NCBI GenBank assembly: GCA_937899725.1
Contig: CALCCA010000187.1
Location: 16,274 to 80,273, forward strand
Direction: 5' to 3'
DNA: 64,000 nt
DNA from: an uncultured Halomicronema sp.
Lineage (GTDB): Bacteria; Cyanobacteriota; Cyanobacteriia; Phormidesmidales; Phormidesmidaceae
The position numbers were made by a program, and so were the translations under genes. This document shows, piece by piece, positions 49,017 to 60,920 of this stretch (position 1 is the stretch's first letter; each line of letters opens with the position of its first letter). Under the pieces are notes generated by a model. That model was not told the origin of the DNA, ran no database searches, and saw only the letters and a program-made list of their open reading frames with translations.

Positions 49017-51593
49017 CTACTTGGTCGTCATGGTGTGAACGCCATCCCAATCGTCCGGGGGCGGATTGATGAGGTAGGCTTGCGCCCGATTGATGTGAAT
49101 GGCTGAGGCGCGATCGATGGGTTTGAGGACGATCGCCTTTTCAAAAATCGCGATCGCCTTCTCAAACTGCATGTTGGTGTAAGCGGCACGACCTTCCTGA
49201 TATAAGTCTAAAAAGTCTTGGGTCGTCTGCTCCAGACTGTTGTGCTTGTAATCAATCAGTTCAAAAATGCTGACCGGCTGATTCTTGCCCTTGACGCGCG
49301 TTTTATCGAGTTCTCGTACCCAAATTTTGTCGCGACAGGGCTCATAGGTGTGCTCGCTCAGCACAATATCGCAGCCGTATTGCTTGGTGACGCCCTCTAG
49401 GCGAGCACTCAGGTTGACGCCATCCCCGATGACGGTATATTCCATCTTGCGCTGTGAGCCAATGTTGCCCGACACCACCTCACCCGAGCTGATGCCCATG
49501 CCGATGCGCACCTCCGGCTGATTGTGCAGCACCCGCTCACTGTTGAAGGTCACCAGTCGCTGACGCATGTCTAGCGCCGACTGCACCGCTGCCCAGGCGT
49601 GATTTTGCAGCGGCAGGGGCGCCCCGTAAACCGCCATGATGGCGTCGCCAATGAACTTATCCAGGGTGCCTTCAAAATTGAAGACCGCTTCCACCATGGT
49701 CTCAAAGTAGGTGTTGAGCATTTCCACCACTTTGTCGGCTTCAAGATTTTCCGTCAGGGTGGTGTAGCCCCGAATATCAGAAAACAGCACGGTCACTTCT
49801 CGCCGCTCGCCCCGCATTAGGGTGTCTTCGCCCAGGGCCATCACCCGATCCGCCACCCCTGGCGTCATGTAGCGATAGAGGGTGGTTTTCATCCGCTTCT
49901 CTTGGCTAATGTCTTCGAGCACCAGCAGACCGCCGCGCACGCCGCCTTCGGGGTTGGTCAAAGGGTTCACCGTGAGGTTGATGCTGCGCTCTAATACCTG
50001 CACCTGATCGGGAGCAACCGGCTGAGTGGCGTCGTCCCGATGGCCCCACGGCCAAAACTGATCGGGATTATCGACACCAGGCAAGAGCAGCAGAGCCGTA
50101 CTCGGATCAACCGGCTGACCGGGGGGCGTCAGCACGGCTTCAACGGGGATTGCGACTTTGAGGGTTTGCTCCGGCACATAGTGCTTGGCCCCCGTTTCTA
50201 GACTGTCTTCAATGCGAAACTGCAGCTTCTCAATGGGAATGATGTTCCACACTAACCGGTTGATGAGCTGCTGTTCCCACGCATCTCGTAGGGCGCGATC
50301 GCTATCTTCAGGTGATTCCGGACAGCCCAACAGTTCCAACGCAGCATCGTTAATGGTGACGACGCGACCCTCCATATCGGTGGAAATCACCGCATCCGAC
50401 AGGCTTTGCAGAATGTCTTTTTGGTACTGCTTTTCGACCAGCACGTTCTCAAATAGCTGAGCATTTTCCAGGGCCACACCCGCCTGAATGTTGAACGCCC
50501 GCATAAACTCTTCGTCAGAGCTGTTGAACGACCCCTGCTTTTTATTAATCAGCTGGGTCACGGCAATGAGCTGGCTCGATGAGTCGAATACCGGCATGCA
50601 GAGAATGTTGCGGGTCAAGTAGCCGGTGCGCTTATCGGATGAGGGGTCAAACCGGGGATCTTGGTAGGCGTCGGGAATATTGAGGTTTTTGCCAGTGGAG
50701 GCAACAAAGCCGACGATCCCCCGGTCAGCAGGAATCCGCAAGTCGATCATGGTTTGCCCATCACCGGACTTGACTCGCGACCAGAGTTCGTTATTGCTGG
50801 CGTCGATCAGCCAGAGCGTGCTGCGATCGGCGCTCATCAAGTCGCGGGCTTCCGCCATCACCGACTGCAGCGTTTTTTCGAGATCCAAACTCTGCTCTAG
50901 CGACGAGATCGCCTTTAACAGCGAAGACACCCCTTTTTGATTGCGAGCCGCCACATAAAAAGAATTGCAGCTTTCGAGAATGATACCGATGGAAGAAGCA
51001 AACTCCCGGAAGCTCCGCTCATCTTGAGCATCAAACGCCACGGGCTGACCGTTCGGATCCAGCTTGTTGAGCAGCTGCACTACCGCCACGACAGACTCGT
51101 TGGTTTTGTTGAAAACGGGAATACAGAGAATGCTGTGGGTGCGATACCCGGTTTCTTGATCGGTTTTGCGGTTGAAGAGGTCGCTAGAGTAAGCATCAGG
51201 AATGTTGAGGCATTCACCCGAGTCGGCAACGTGTCCAGCGATCCCCTTACCGACGGGCACCCGGATCTCTAAGCGGCCTTCGCCATCGCCCTGAGCAATT
51301 TTGGACCACAGCTCGGCTTTGTCCCAATCGACCATAAAAATAGTCGTGCGCTCTGCCTGCAAAATCTGCCCGATTTTGAGGGTGAACGCCTCCAAAATCT
51401 GCTCTAGCATTGTTTCCAGGGCTTCGTTGTTGATCATGTCGATCGCCCGGAGGAAATGCTCAAACTCCCGCGTGATCTGCTCTAGCAGATTGATGAACTG
51501 CGGCGCGGGCAGATCTTTTACCCGGTGGGTCAAACTCCCTTGTTGATTTACCTGGGAGAACGTCGCCAACATGCTGGAGTTAGACGGTGCCAT
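49017..51593 (-). CDS. GAF-GAF-PAS-adenylate cyclase with C-terminal TPR-like tail
   Basis: The 858-residue class III cyclase resembles cyanobacterial CyaB. Two GAF domains (about 50-215 and 230-390) are followed by a PAS-like part (about 395-560) and the catalytic domain (about 600-790). Both metal-binding Asp are present, in VTVLFSDIRGYTTL and FIGDAIMAVYG. The substrate Lys is in TLDKFIGD, and the transition-state Asn and Arg in GDGVNLSARLEG. A class III enzyme with this pattern should make cyclic AMP. The last 70 residues (YTNMQFEKAIAIFEKAIVLK) look like TPR helices. GAF domains of CyaB bind cyclic nucleotides; that is known of relatives, not shown here. Confidence 0.92.
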   Translation of the reverse strand: MAPSNSSMLATFSQVNQQGSLTHRVKDLPAPQFINLLEQITREFEHFLRAIDMINNEALETMLEQILEAFTLKIGQILQAERTTIFMVDWDKAELWSKIAQGDGEGRLEIRVPVGKGIAGHVADSGECLNIPDAYSSDLFNRKTDQETGYRTHSILCIPVFNKTNESVVAVVQLLNKLDPNGQPVAFDAQDERSFREFASSIGIILESCNSFYVAARNQKGVSSLLKAISSLEQSLDLEKTLQSVMAEARDLMSADRSTLWLIDASNNELWSRVKSGDGQTMIDLRIPADRGIVGFVASTGKNLNIPDAYQDPRFDPSSDKRTGYLTRNILCMPVFDSSSQLIAVTQLINKKQGSFNSSDEEFMRAFNIQAGVALENAQLFENVLVEKQYQKDILQSLSDAVISTDMEGRVVTINDAALELLGCPESPEDSDRALRDAWEQQLINRLVWNIIPIEKLQFRIEDSLETGAKHYVPEQTLKVAIPVEAVLTPPGQPVDPSTALLLLPGVDNPDQFWPWGHRDDATQPVAPDQVQVLERSINLTVNPLTNPEGGVRGGLLVLEDISQEKRMKTTLYRYMTPGVADRVMALGEDTLMRGERREVTVLFSDIRGYTTLTENLEADKVVEMLNTYFETMVEAVFNFEGTLDKFIGDAIMAVYGAPLPLQNHAWAAVQSALDMRQRLVTFNSERVLHNQPEVRIGMGISSGEVVSGNIGSQRKMEYTVIGDGVNLSARLEGVTKQYGCDIVLSEHTYEPCRDKIWVRELDKTRVKGKNQPVSIFELIDYKHNSLEQTTQDFLDLYQEGRAAYTNMQFEKAIAIFEKAIVLKPIDRASAIHINRAQAYLINPPPDDWDGVHTMTTK

Positions 51594-52047
51594 AATGAAT
51601 CGCTGCTACAAGCAATGGATAAGGCTAAACCAAAAACTGGAGAAGAAAGGCAAGCGGTGAACCGTTGCGGACAACTCTCCCGCAACCTCCGAGTTGATCC
51701 CGACCGAACGGTCGCACGCCTTCATTCAACGGCTGTACATCAGCCTCAAATAACCCCTACTACTCTACCTCTAACTGATTTGAACCGACGGAAAAAGACG
51801 CCCAAGCTACAGAATCAAGAGCACTTCAGTCACAGTCGGGCACACAGTTTTTGGCATGACGGCCGTCAAGGGGGCTAATTGCCCTTGAGTTTACCCAGAC
51901 GGTCTAGCGAGGTTGACATTGCCGATGCGATATCGAGCAATCGCTGACATCGTTGAGCCAATCGCCCTCCCTGGCCAAAACGCTACCCCTATCGACCGGA
52001 CTGGCAGGCGTGGCTAACATGGAGCCAGGTCTGAGCAAGCGAGTTTG
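51594..52047. other. Divergent spacer upstream of the TIR-CHAT pseudogene
   Basis: About 450 bp with no supported gene. It should hold the cyclase promoter and whatever promoter the broken TIR gene had. Confidence 0.35.
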
Positions 52048-54126
<2,079 letters not shown>

Positions 54127-54370
54127 GTAGCGTGGGTCCACCGCCGGGCGACCCACGGGGGTAATGCCCCATGCGGTCTTTTCCGTGGGTCTCGTGACCT
54201 CGACCCACGCTACGTTCGGCTTGGTCAAATGGGTCAACCGCCGGGCGACCCACAGGCGTAACGGTGTGTGTGGTCTTTTCCGTGGATCTCGTAAACTCGA
54301 CCCACACTACACCTTCGGGGGGATGATTCCGTGGGTCTCGTGCTTCGACCCACGCAACGAGCGACCCATA
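54127..54370. repeat. REP palindromes on the 3' side of the RAYT gene
   Basis: GTAGCGTGGGTC at 54127-54138 and GACCCACGCTAC at 54202-54213 are perfect 12-bp inverted ends of an 87-bp unit. A second unit (about 54226-54310) ends GACCCACACTAC. A third, degenerate one (about 54330-54370) includes CGTGGGTCTCGTGCTTCGAC. The pattern GTCxACCGCCGGGCGACCCAC recurs inside units one and two. Confidence 0.78.
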
Positions 54371-54907
54371 CTACTCGTGGCCGATGTTGGGGGCGAAAGC
54401 AATTGCGTCTTGACTGCCCCAATCTTCGGCAGACACACCCGCTTGTACAGATTTTCTGAAGCTGGAATATTCCCACCCCCCTGGACAACTCACATATCCA
54501 TGCTTAACGGGGTTGTAATGGATGTAATTGAAATGATGCTCAAAATCCTGTTCATCTTGAATCTGATGCTCCCAAAAGCGTCGTTGCCACACAGCTTGCT
54601 CTTGCTTGCTTGATCGCGATCGCGCTTGTCGATAAATGGGGGCAACACGACGGGTCACATATTCCTTGATTAATCGCCAGCGGGTCGGGAAATTGGCGTC
54701 TCCTGCGGGGAGGGTCCACAAAGCATGGAGATGATCGGGGAGGATAACTATCGCGGCGATCGTGAATGGGTGCCGTTGTTTGAGGTGATGAAATGCTGTG
54801 CGCAAAAGCTGAATGTTTTCAGAGGCTTGAAACAGGGGTTGCCGCTGATGAGTCACAACGGAAAAAAAGTCGGTTACTCCTGGGCTTTGGGCACGGCGAT
54901 ATGACAT
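54371..54907 (-). CDS. REP-associated tyrosine transposase (RAYT)
   Basis: The 178-residue Y1-type HUH transposase relates to IS200/IS605 TnpA. The HUH metal motif is in ILPDHLHALWTLP near residue 60. The catalytic Tyr is probably in HYNPVKHGY, though another Tyr (YIHY) precedes it. FFSVVTHQRQPLF near the start and FEHHFNYIHYNPVKHGY near 125-145 are typical of RAYT proteins. REP palindromes lie on both sides (54127-54370 and 54945-55025), the usual arrangement. RAYTs nick and move REP sequences; most are domesticated single-copy genes. Here it sits at the breakpoint of the TIR-CHAT pseudogene. Confidence 0.9.
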   Translation of the reverse strand: MSYRRAQSPGVTDFFSVVTHQRQPLFQASENIQLLRTAFHHLKQRHPFTIAAIVILPDHLHALWTLPAGDANFPTRWRLIKEYVTRRVAPIYRQARSRSSKQEQAVWQRRFWEHQIQDEQDFEHHFNYIHYNPVKHGYVSCPGGWEYSSFRKSVQAGVSAEDWGSQDAIAFAPNIGHE

Positions 54908-54944
54908 CTGGAGTGCATAGATTGGGATAATTTAGAATTCCCCA

Positions 54945-55025
54945 GTAGCCCGTGGGTCGAGGTACGAGACCCACGCTACATCGCAGTATTCGTAGCAAGG
55001 GTCAACCGGCAGGCAACCCGCAGGC
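54945..55025. repeat. REP palindromes on the 5' side of the RAYT gene
   Basis: GTAGCCCGTGGGTC (54945-54958) and GACCCACGCTAC (54968-54979) form a hairpin. A degenerate second unit follows at about 54992-55025 (GTAGCAAGGGTCAACCGGC). They share sequence with the palindromes on the other side of the RAYT gene. Confidence 0.75.
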
Positions 55026-55279
55026 GATTTGACCGACGGCGACATTTTGGCGAAGGTGGAGGCCATATGCCAGCGATCGCCGCCACCTTCTCGGCTATGG
55101 AGCCACACCATCGCTATCCCCGACAACGGCGTCATCATTCGCCCCGATCGTGGGGGTATGGTGTGTGATGACCAGTGCGATCGGCCTAACTCGTAAGCTA
55201 ACGGCTTAAGAGGCCGCGAGATTGCCTACTACCACCCCAGTATCTGGATTTTCAAAAGACAATGATGGCAGGCTCCATT

Positions 55280-55351
55280 ATGCTGAAACAACTGATTCAA
55301 GCAGTGCTGCAACTTGAGCGACAAGAGCAAACTCAGGCAGCTTGCCGATAA
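55280..55351 (+). CDS. Possible 23-residue peptide ORF
   Basis: ATG at 55280 to TAA at 55349-55351 encodes MLKQLIQAVLQLERQEQTQA plus three residues. It is Gln-rich and helical in composition, and lies 29 bp ahead of the next gene on the same strand. Translation is unproven; it could be a leader peptide or chance. Confidence 0.25.
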   Translation: MLKQLIQAVLQLERQEQTQAACR

Positions 55352-55380
55352 ATGATCTAAGCCCAAACACAAGAAACCTT

Positions 55381-55797
55381 ATGGCACCCTGGGTAAAAGA
55401 CCCTCATGGCGGCGGTACCAAAGTTCCCAAAGCCGCCCAAGAGCGTATCAGGCAGCGCATTTTGCAGTATGCCGAAGTCCACTATGCGGGGAAATATAAC
55501 CGCCTTGATGTTCGCTTCCGTAGCCAATTTTGTTACATCGATGCTTATGTTGAGCCGAATCTCCCCGCAAATTTTCCCCCGCCTAATTTTCCAGAAACTC
55601 GAGAAGAGTGTCTAGAACGAATGCGCAATGAGCCGCTGCATCTCTGCCGATTGCGCTACTTCGGGGACGCAGATTCCTGGAGCTTTGCCTTCTACACCTA
55701 CAGCAACGAAAAGTATGAACCCTGCATGTTTAGAAATGGGACATTCTACGGCACTCCCGAAGAAGCCTTCCAAGCTTCTGCCATGTATCTAGAGTGA
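55381..55797 (+). CDS. Conserved cyanobacterial protein of unknown function
   Basis: About 138 residues from the ATG at 55381, chosen because the family begins with a K-D-P-H-G-G-G-T-K segment (VKDPHGGGTKVPKAAQERIR) at once. The rest is conserved-looking: YAEVHYAGKYNRLDVRFRSQ, FCYIDAYVEP, LCRLRYFGDADSWSFAFYTY and CMFRNGTFYGTPEEAF. I know the pattern as a widespread cyanobacterial hypothetical but know of no established function. It is soluble, with no signal. It survives intact in an otherwise decaying zone between two pseudogenes. Confidence 0.72.
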   Translation: MAPWVKDPHGGGTKVPKAAQERIRQRILQYAEVHYAGKYNRLDVRFRSQFCYIDAYVEPNLPANFPPPNFPETREECLERMRNEPLHLCRLRYFGDADSWSFAFYTYSNEKYEPCMFRNGTFYGTPEEAFQASAMYLE

Positions 55798-56032
55798 TGG
55801 ACAGGCGTGATTTCGCCCTCTCTCCCAGCAGGAGAAAGGCTTCAAACCCTGACGATCGCGTCGTTTATTGTCCAAAACTGGGCTGGCAATTAGAATTGCT
55901 GGCTTTTCCTCGAATTCGCGTTATCTAGGTGCTGGACACGGGTGATTGCAGACATTCGGTGGTTAACAACGGGTTTGATGCCGTCAGTTTTCATCCTTCC
56001 CCAAGAGCCACAGCAGCCCCTACTAGCTGAGG

Positions 56033-56275
56033 TCACGTCTGCGGCAAGGTCACATCGCATAACCGCTCCAAGGCTTCCGCCAGGGTGTTGTCGGGCATGG
56101 CTTCTCCGGCTTGCCGATATCAGTAACGGGCGTTGCTCTGGTCGCCCTCAAACCGATGCCAGTAGGCGTGAATTAGGCAGGAATCGCGATCGCTGTAGGG
56201 CTGCACCAGATCATGGGCGGCATCCCACTGTCCGGCCCTGACGAGTGCTAACGCTTGAATATTGTCACCGGTCAT
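56033..56275 (-). pseudogene. Small conserved gene interrupted by an in-frame TGA
   Basis: From the ATG at 56275 the frame reads MTGDNIQALALVRAGQWDAA and then AYWHRFEGDQSNARY. A TGA follows at codon 52 (56120-56122), and the same frame continues YRQAGEAMPDNTLAEALERL to a second stop at 56033. Family logic puts Trp at codon 52 (ARYWYRQAG), so a TGG to TGA change is likely. The family is a small cyanobacterial helical (TPR-like) protein of unknown role. A sequencing error or tryptophan readthrough is less likely. Confidence 0.62.
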
Positions 56276-56306
56276 CACGTTCCTGCTGGACTAGGCATTG
56301 ACGCTG

Positions 56307-57875
56307 CTACGGGGTGGCGGTATCGGTATCACTCTCAGCGGAGCGATCGGGCTTCAACAAGGGGAAGGCGATGACGTCACGGATGCTGGGGCTGTCGGTG
56401 AGCAGCATGACGAGGCGATCGATGCCGATGCCCTCGCCACAAGTCGGCGGCATGCCATATTCCAGCGCCGTCAAAAAGTCTTCATCGACCCCGGTTGCCT
56501 CCAAGTCGCCTGCCGCTTTACGCGCCGCTTGCGCCTCAAATCGGACCCGCTGATCGATGGGATCCGTCAACTCAGAGAAGCCGTTGGCGGTTTCACGACC
56601 GGTGATGAACAGCTCAAATCGCTCCACCACGCCCGGCTGGCTGCGGTGAGGCTTCGACAGCGGCGAAATTTCGACCGGATGATCGATCACAAACGTGGGC
56701 TGAATCAATTCGGCTTCAACCGTTTCTTCAAACACCGTATTGAGCAGCCGACCGAGCGAATCACAGGTCTCTAAATTCTGGATGCCCAGTGTCATGACCT
56801 GGCTCTTGGCAGCGGCTAAATCGGTGAACTGGTCAAAGGCGAGGCCGGTCTTTTCCTCCACGAGATCGTGCATTGAGACCCGTCGCCAGGGCGTGGTGAG
56901 GTCAATTTCCTCCCCTTGATAGGTGATTTTGGTCGTGCCCAGCACCGACTCAGCGATCGCTGAGATGAGGTCTTCGGTCAGCGTCATAAAGTCGTGATAG
57001 TCGGCATAGGCTTGGTAAAATTCAATGCTGGTGAATTCGGGATTGTGGCGGGTCGAAATGCCCTCGTTGCGAAAGATCCGACCAATTTCAAACACTTTCT
57101 CAAACCCCCCGACAATCATCCGCTTGAGGTGCAACTCGGTGGCAATCCGCAGATAAAGCGGCATGTTTAAGGTGTTGTGATAGGTCACAAAGGGGCGAGC
57201 TTCCGCACCGCCAGCTTCCCCCTGGAGTACCGGCGTTTCAATTTCGAGAAAGCCCCGATCTTCAAAAAAGCGGCGAATGCCAGAGGTGATCAGCGCCCGC
57301 TTGCGGAAGGTCTCTCGCACGTCAGGATTCACAATCAGATCGACATAGCGCTGACGATAGCGCTTGGCGACATCGGTGAGGCCATGCCACTTATCTGGCA
57401 GAGGCAACAGCGACTTGGTCAGCAGAGCATATTCCTGCACTTTGACGGAGAGTTCACCTTTGTCGGTGCGCTTAATCGTGCCACGTACGCCAATAAAGTC
57501 GCCTACATCCGTCAGCTTTTTAACCTGATTAAACGCATCAGGGTTATCGGCCATGCCGTCGCGAATGGCCTTTTTGTCGAGATAAAGCTGAATCGGGCCG
57601 CTTTCGTCTTGAATGTTGAAAAAGGCGAGTTTGCCCATGACCCGACGGGCGAGGATGCGCCCAGCGATCGCGACCTCATCCTCAACTTCTTCACCGGCTG
57701 CCAACCCCGCATACTGGGCCTGGAGATCAGCCGCATCGTGGGTCTTGGCCCACCGGTAAGCAAAGGGATCGAGCCCAGCGGCACTCAGCTGCTCGACTTT
57801 TTGCAATCGGGCTGCCCGAATTTCGTCTAACGTGGAGGCACTTTGGGCCGGCTGCTGAGACTCGTTTTTGGCCAT
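56307..57875 (-). CDS. lysS: Lysyl-tRNA synthetase, class II
   Basis: About 522 residues from the ATG at 57875; the frame extends 8 codons further without support. The enzyme charges tRNA-Lys. The N-terminal OB-fold (about 55-165) includes [20 protein letters not shown]. Class II motif 1 ([20 protein letters not shown]), motif 2 ([20 protein letters not shown]) and motif 3 ([20 protein letters not shown]) follow in order. The ending [10 protein letters not shown] is the usual C-terminus. Length is normal. It appears to be transcribed alone. Confidence 0.96.
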   Translation of the reverse strand: MAKNESQQPAQSASTLDEIRAARLQKVEQLSAAGLDPFAYRWAKTHDAADLQAQYAGLAAGEEVEDEVAIAGRILARRVMGKLAFFNIQDESGPIQLYLDKKAIRDGMADNPDAFNQVKKLTDVGDFIGVRGTIKRTDKGELSVKVQEYALLTKSLLPLPDKWHGLTDVAKRYRQRYVDLIVNPDVRETFRKRALITSGIRRFFEDRGFLEIETPVLQGEAGGAEARPFVTYHNTLNMPLYLRIATELHLKRMIVGGFEKVFEIGRIFRNEGISTRHNPEFTSIEFYQAYADYHDFMTLTEDLISAIAESVLGTTKITYQGEEIDLTTPWRRVSMHDLVEEKTGLAFDQFTDLAAAKSQVMTLGIQNLETCDSLGRLLNTVFEETVEAELIQPTFVIDHPVEISPLSKPHRSQPGVVERFELFITGRETANGFSELTDPIDQRVRFEAQAARKAAGDLEATGVDEDFLTALEYGMPPTCGEGIGIDRLVMLLTDSPSIRDVIAFPLLKPDRSAESDTDTATP

Positions 57876-58173
57876 AGGTAAAGAAGGGCAATGACACACA
57901 AAGTCTCATTATAGGCAGCTTCTGAGTCCAATTCGCTGGAATTCTGCGGCCCTCTCAGCCTTTGACTCGGCTGCCCTTTTGCCGAGTTTGCCTGGCTGCG
58001 CACCGGGGAGCGTTTAGCGATCGCCGCATCCCCTTTAGACAGGACAAGGCCCGGCAAAGTGCGCAGGTTAGTTGACGATATTTTTTCTCAGGACAGGTTG
58101 ATTCTGCTAGCGCGGCTGGGCGTACCGATCCCGTCTATAGCCCCCTACGGAGCAAGGATACTCAAGCAGAGTT

Positions 58174-58289
58174 ATATCAATTTTCTAAAACTGGACTACA
58201 GATCTTCCTTTCGACTCCGCTCAAGGAACTTAGGCTGAGCGGAGTTGAAGCCGACTTGCATGTCTAGCTGTAATTTGTAGAACTGGTAT
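58174..58289 (-). mobile_element. MITE-like element, copy D
   Basis: A ~116-bp copy in reverse orientation and the most diverged of the four. Read on the plus strand, it starts ATATCAATTTTCTAAAACTG and ends TTTGTAGAACTGGTAT. The GACTCCGCTCAAGGAACTTA and GCTGAGCGGAGT arms of the internal hairpin are kept. It lies between the lysS promoter region and the protease gene end. Confidence 0.65.
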
Positions 58290-58329
58290 AAAAAAGCGCT
58301 GTTTGTCTTAATCCAGAACTCAGATTCGC

Positions 58330-59556
58330 CTAACGAACGGGCAGCGCAGCAGGGCTCAGGGCCAGTTCAAGGCGCTGCCCGTAGCGATCGAGCACGAGGG
58401 TTAGCGGCTCACCGATATCGGTCTCTTGCACGATTTGTTGCACTGTTTCAGCGGCTTCAATACTGCGCCCCGCCAGAGTCGTAATCACGTCACCGGGCTG
58501 CAGACCGGCGCGGGCCGCCGGTGAGTTTTGCTGTATGCCTAGAATCAAGACGCCACTATCCACCACAATCTGGCGGTTGTTGGGAGACTCCGCATTCACG
58601 ACTTCGCGCACGGCCGGCGTCAGCGATCGCATCTGGATGCCAATATAAGGATGCTCCACCCGGCCAGTCGCAATCAGCTCTTGGGCAATTTCCTGCGCCG
58701 TGTTGATGGGAATCGCAAAGCCTAATCCCTGAGCACCGCCGATAATCGCAGTGTTGACGCCAATCACCTGGCCGCGCTCATTCAGCAAGGGGCCGCCGGA
58801 GTTACCAGGGTTAATCGCGGCATCGGTTTGAATGAACCGCACCCGTTTGTCAGGCACACGAATCTGGGAGCTGGAGCGCCCTGTCGCGCTGATGATACCG
58901 GCGGTGACGGTGTTATCAAGTCCTAGCGGATTGCCGATCGCGATCGCCCATTCCCCCGGTCGCAGCTGTTCCGCATCGCCCAGCGCGGCGACGGGCAGTT
59001 CTGACGCTTCGACCCGAATCACGGCAACATCGGTGAGGGGATCTTCACCCAGCACTTCACCGGCAAACTCACGGCCATCTTTGAGCGTGACTAAAACGCG
59101 ATCGGCCCCTTCCACTACGTGAGCGTTGGTGATAATCAGTCCGGCAGCGTCAATGATGAACCCCGACCCGGTGCCCTGTTCCACTCGCGTTCTAGGCTCG
59201 GTGGGCACGGCGCGATCGCCAAAAAACTCACGGAAGAAGGGATCATCAAAGATGCGCGGCGATCGCTGCACTACCCGACGCGACGCATCAATGCGCACCA
59301 CTGACGGCCCCACCCGTTCAACCGCATCTGCAATGAAGTTACTCGATGATGCACCGGTCGCACCAGGCAGCACCTGAGCGATAGCGGGTGGTTCAGTCCG
59401 CAGCCAATCGGCCAAGCTCGCTTCTGAGGGTGAAGTGTGGTTGAGCAAGACTAACGCCCCCGTGCCAAGCAGTGTGAGTACGCCATAGGTTGCCATACGG
59501 CGTTTGCGGGGGCGGGGGGCGGGATTAGGGGGCGGGGATGATGGGGCAGTGGGCAT
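58330..59556 (-). CDS. HtrA/Deg-type serine protease (HhoA/HhoB/HtrA group)
   Basis: About 408 residues from the ATG at 59556; the frame runs 30 codons further upstream without support. A basic stretch and a hydrophobic segment ([17 protein letters not shown]) anchor or export it. The trypsin-like domain (about 80-290) has the triad His in [13 protein letters not shown], Asp in [10 protein letters not shown] and Ser in [14 protein letters not shown]. One PDZ domain (about 300-400) holds [14 protein letters not shown]. Deg proteases degrade or refold damaged proteins in the periplasm and lumen. Cyanobacteria have three such genes; which one this is cannot be told from motifs. Confidence 0.92.
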   Translation of the reverse strand: MPTAPSSPPPNPAPRPRKRRMATYGVLTLLGTGALVLLNHTSPSEASLADWLRTEPPAIAQVLPGATGASSSNFIADAVERVGPSVVRIDASRRVVQRSPRIFDDPFFREFFGDRAVPTEPRTRVEQGTGSGFIIDAAGLIITNAHVVEGADRVLVTLKDGREFAGEVLGEDPLTDVAVIRVEASELPVAALGDAEQLRPGEWAIAIGNPLGLDNTVTAGIISATGRSSSQIRVPDKRVRFIQTDAAINPGNSGGPLLNERGQVIGVNTAIIGGAQGLGFAIPINTAQEIAQELIATGRVEHPYIGIQMRSLTPAVREVVNAESPNNRQIVVDSGVLILGIQQNSPAARAGLQPGDVITTLAGRSIEAAETVQQIVQETDIGEPLTLVLDRYGQRLELALSPAALPVR

Positions 59557-60132
59557 GGCGGCGTAACTCCTATGAGCGATCGATGAAAAAATTGGGTGCC
59601 AAAAACTAACAGCGCGCTGGCTGAAGTTGTGTGGGCGATACTTCAAAAAATGTTGAAAGCAAAACGGCTGCTAGCCGCAAAAATCGCCGAGCAACTTTTT
59701 CTGCGGTACCGTTGCTGACCTACAAAAATCTAGGGACACGCGCTATCCCCTAGGGCTTCGAGACTCTTTGACGCCCGTGCAGAAAATTAAGTTCCTACCT
59801 ACACCATAGCGAACTGTGGAGGGCTTTACCTAATTTTTACTGCTATGACGCGGGCTCGTGAGCTAAATTCAGGGCGGTTTTCAGGCGGTTTTGGGGCGAT
59901 CGCTCCGTCCAGATTTCCCAGTAGTTTTTTCGAATTCCAGTTCAACGGCCATCCACTTTTGCACTCACTCTCAGTTGCACTCTGATGCTTGTCGGCCTAA
60001 CTAAAACTCAAATTCATTGATGGGTTGACCGATGCGATATCGCCCAGAGTTTGCGGCCAGGCCATCCGGTCGGCGGTGACGTTTACAGGCAGTTGGGTTC
60101 AGGCAGATTACACTGAGGCATGCGCATGAGTG
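59557..60132. other. Spacer between the protease and Uma2 genes
   Basis: About 575 bp without a supported gene. It holds promoters for the two divergent genes. No known RNA or repeat was recognised. Confidence 0.35.
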
Positions 60133-60795
60133 ATGGCCATGACGGCTTTATCTTCCCAGGTCTCTAATTCTCTCTACCCCGCTTCAGATGGTAAGCCTGT
60201 GGCTGAAACCTTTGTCCATCTTTACGCCATGCTGATCACGCTGGAAGTGCTGCGCCAGTATTTAGCCGGGCAACAAGCCACCGTACTCAGCAACCAATTC
60301 CTTTACTATGCGCAGGGATTTCCTAAACTGCGAGTGCCCCCCGATGTGATGGTGATTTTTGATGTTGAGCCAGGGGCGCGTGACAACTACAAAATTTGGG
60401 AAGAAGGCCAAACTCCCGCTGTTGTGTTTGAAATGACGTCTCAAGGCACCCAAGAGCAAGAGAAGTCCTTCAAAAAAACGCTCTATGCTCAGCTTGAGGT
60501 GCAGAAATATTGGCTGTTTGACCCTAAAGGCGAGTGGATTGCGGAAAAGTTGCAGGGCTATCATTTGCAGGGTGAAGAGTATGTGGCGATCGCGGATAAT
60601 ATCAGTCAGCGCCTTCAGCTACGGCTCGCTGCAGAAGAGACGCTCATCAGTTTTTACCGTCTCGATACGGGCGAAAAGCTGCTGATTCCTGAGGAACTGG
60701 CCACAGAATTAGCCGCAGAACGCCAACGCCGCACCGAACTCGAAGCCGAACTCGCCCGCTATCGTGAGCAGTTTGGCGATCTCACTGCAGAATAA
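60133..60795 (+). CDS. Uma2-family (DUF820) nuclease-like protein
   Basis: About 220 residues from the ATG at 60133 (a GTG one codon earlier and an ATG two codons later are alternatives). The Uma2 fold belongs to the PD-(D/E)xK nuclease clan and is greatly expanded in cyanobacteria. LRVPPDVMVIFDVEPGARDN gives the metal-binding Asp, and PAVVFEMTSQGTQEQEKSFK the Glu and the usual S-x(n)-K segment. VQKYWLFDPKGEWI closes the core. The C-terminal 40 residues (AAERQRRTELEAELARYREQ) form a coiled coil. Function of Uma2 proteins is not established. It stands alone. Confidence 0.88.
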   Translation: MAMTALSSQVSNSLYPASDGKPVAETFVHLYAMLITLEVLRQYLAGQQATVLSNQFLYYAQGFPKLRVPPDVMVIFDVEPGARDNYKIWEEGQTPAVVFEMTSQGTQEQEKSFKKTLYAQLEVQKYWLFDPKGEWIAEKLQGYHLQGEEYVAIADNISQRLQLRLAAEETLISFYRLDTGEKLLIPEELATELAAERQRRTELEAELARYREQFGDLTAE

Positions 60796-60920
60796 ATCAC
60801 GCTTCGTTGAACTCTGAACGCTCAACTCTGATGAACCTGATAGATGCTAAATAACTACAGGAACTGACTCAGCCACAAACAGCAAATTTCTGGCTATTTG
60901 TGGCTGAACCATCTTCAGCA

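Noticed and set aside
54127..54370. CRISPR-like repeat array
   Set aside because: The repeated GACCCAC words are palindromic REP units of variable length next to a RAYT gene, without equal spacers or cas genes.
55026..55279. Possible continuation of the NTPase gene after the RAYT block (DILAKVEAICQRSPP region)
   Set aside because: A short stretch looks coding, but I cannot connect it to the broken gene by any motif. Needs alignment with an intact homologue.
55942..56241. Plus-strand 99-codon frame
   Set aside because: It lies antisense to the clearly protein-like minus-strand pseudogene at 56033-56275 and is Arg/Pro-rich, typical of a shadow.
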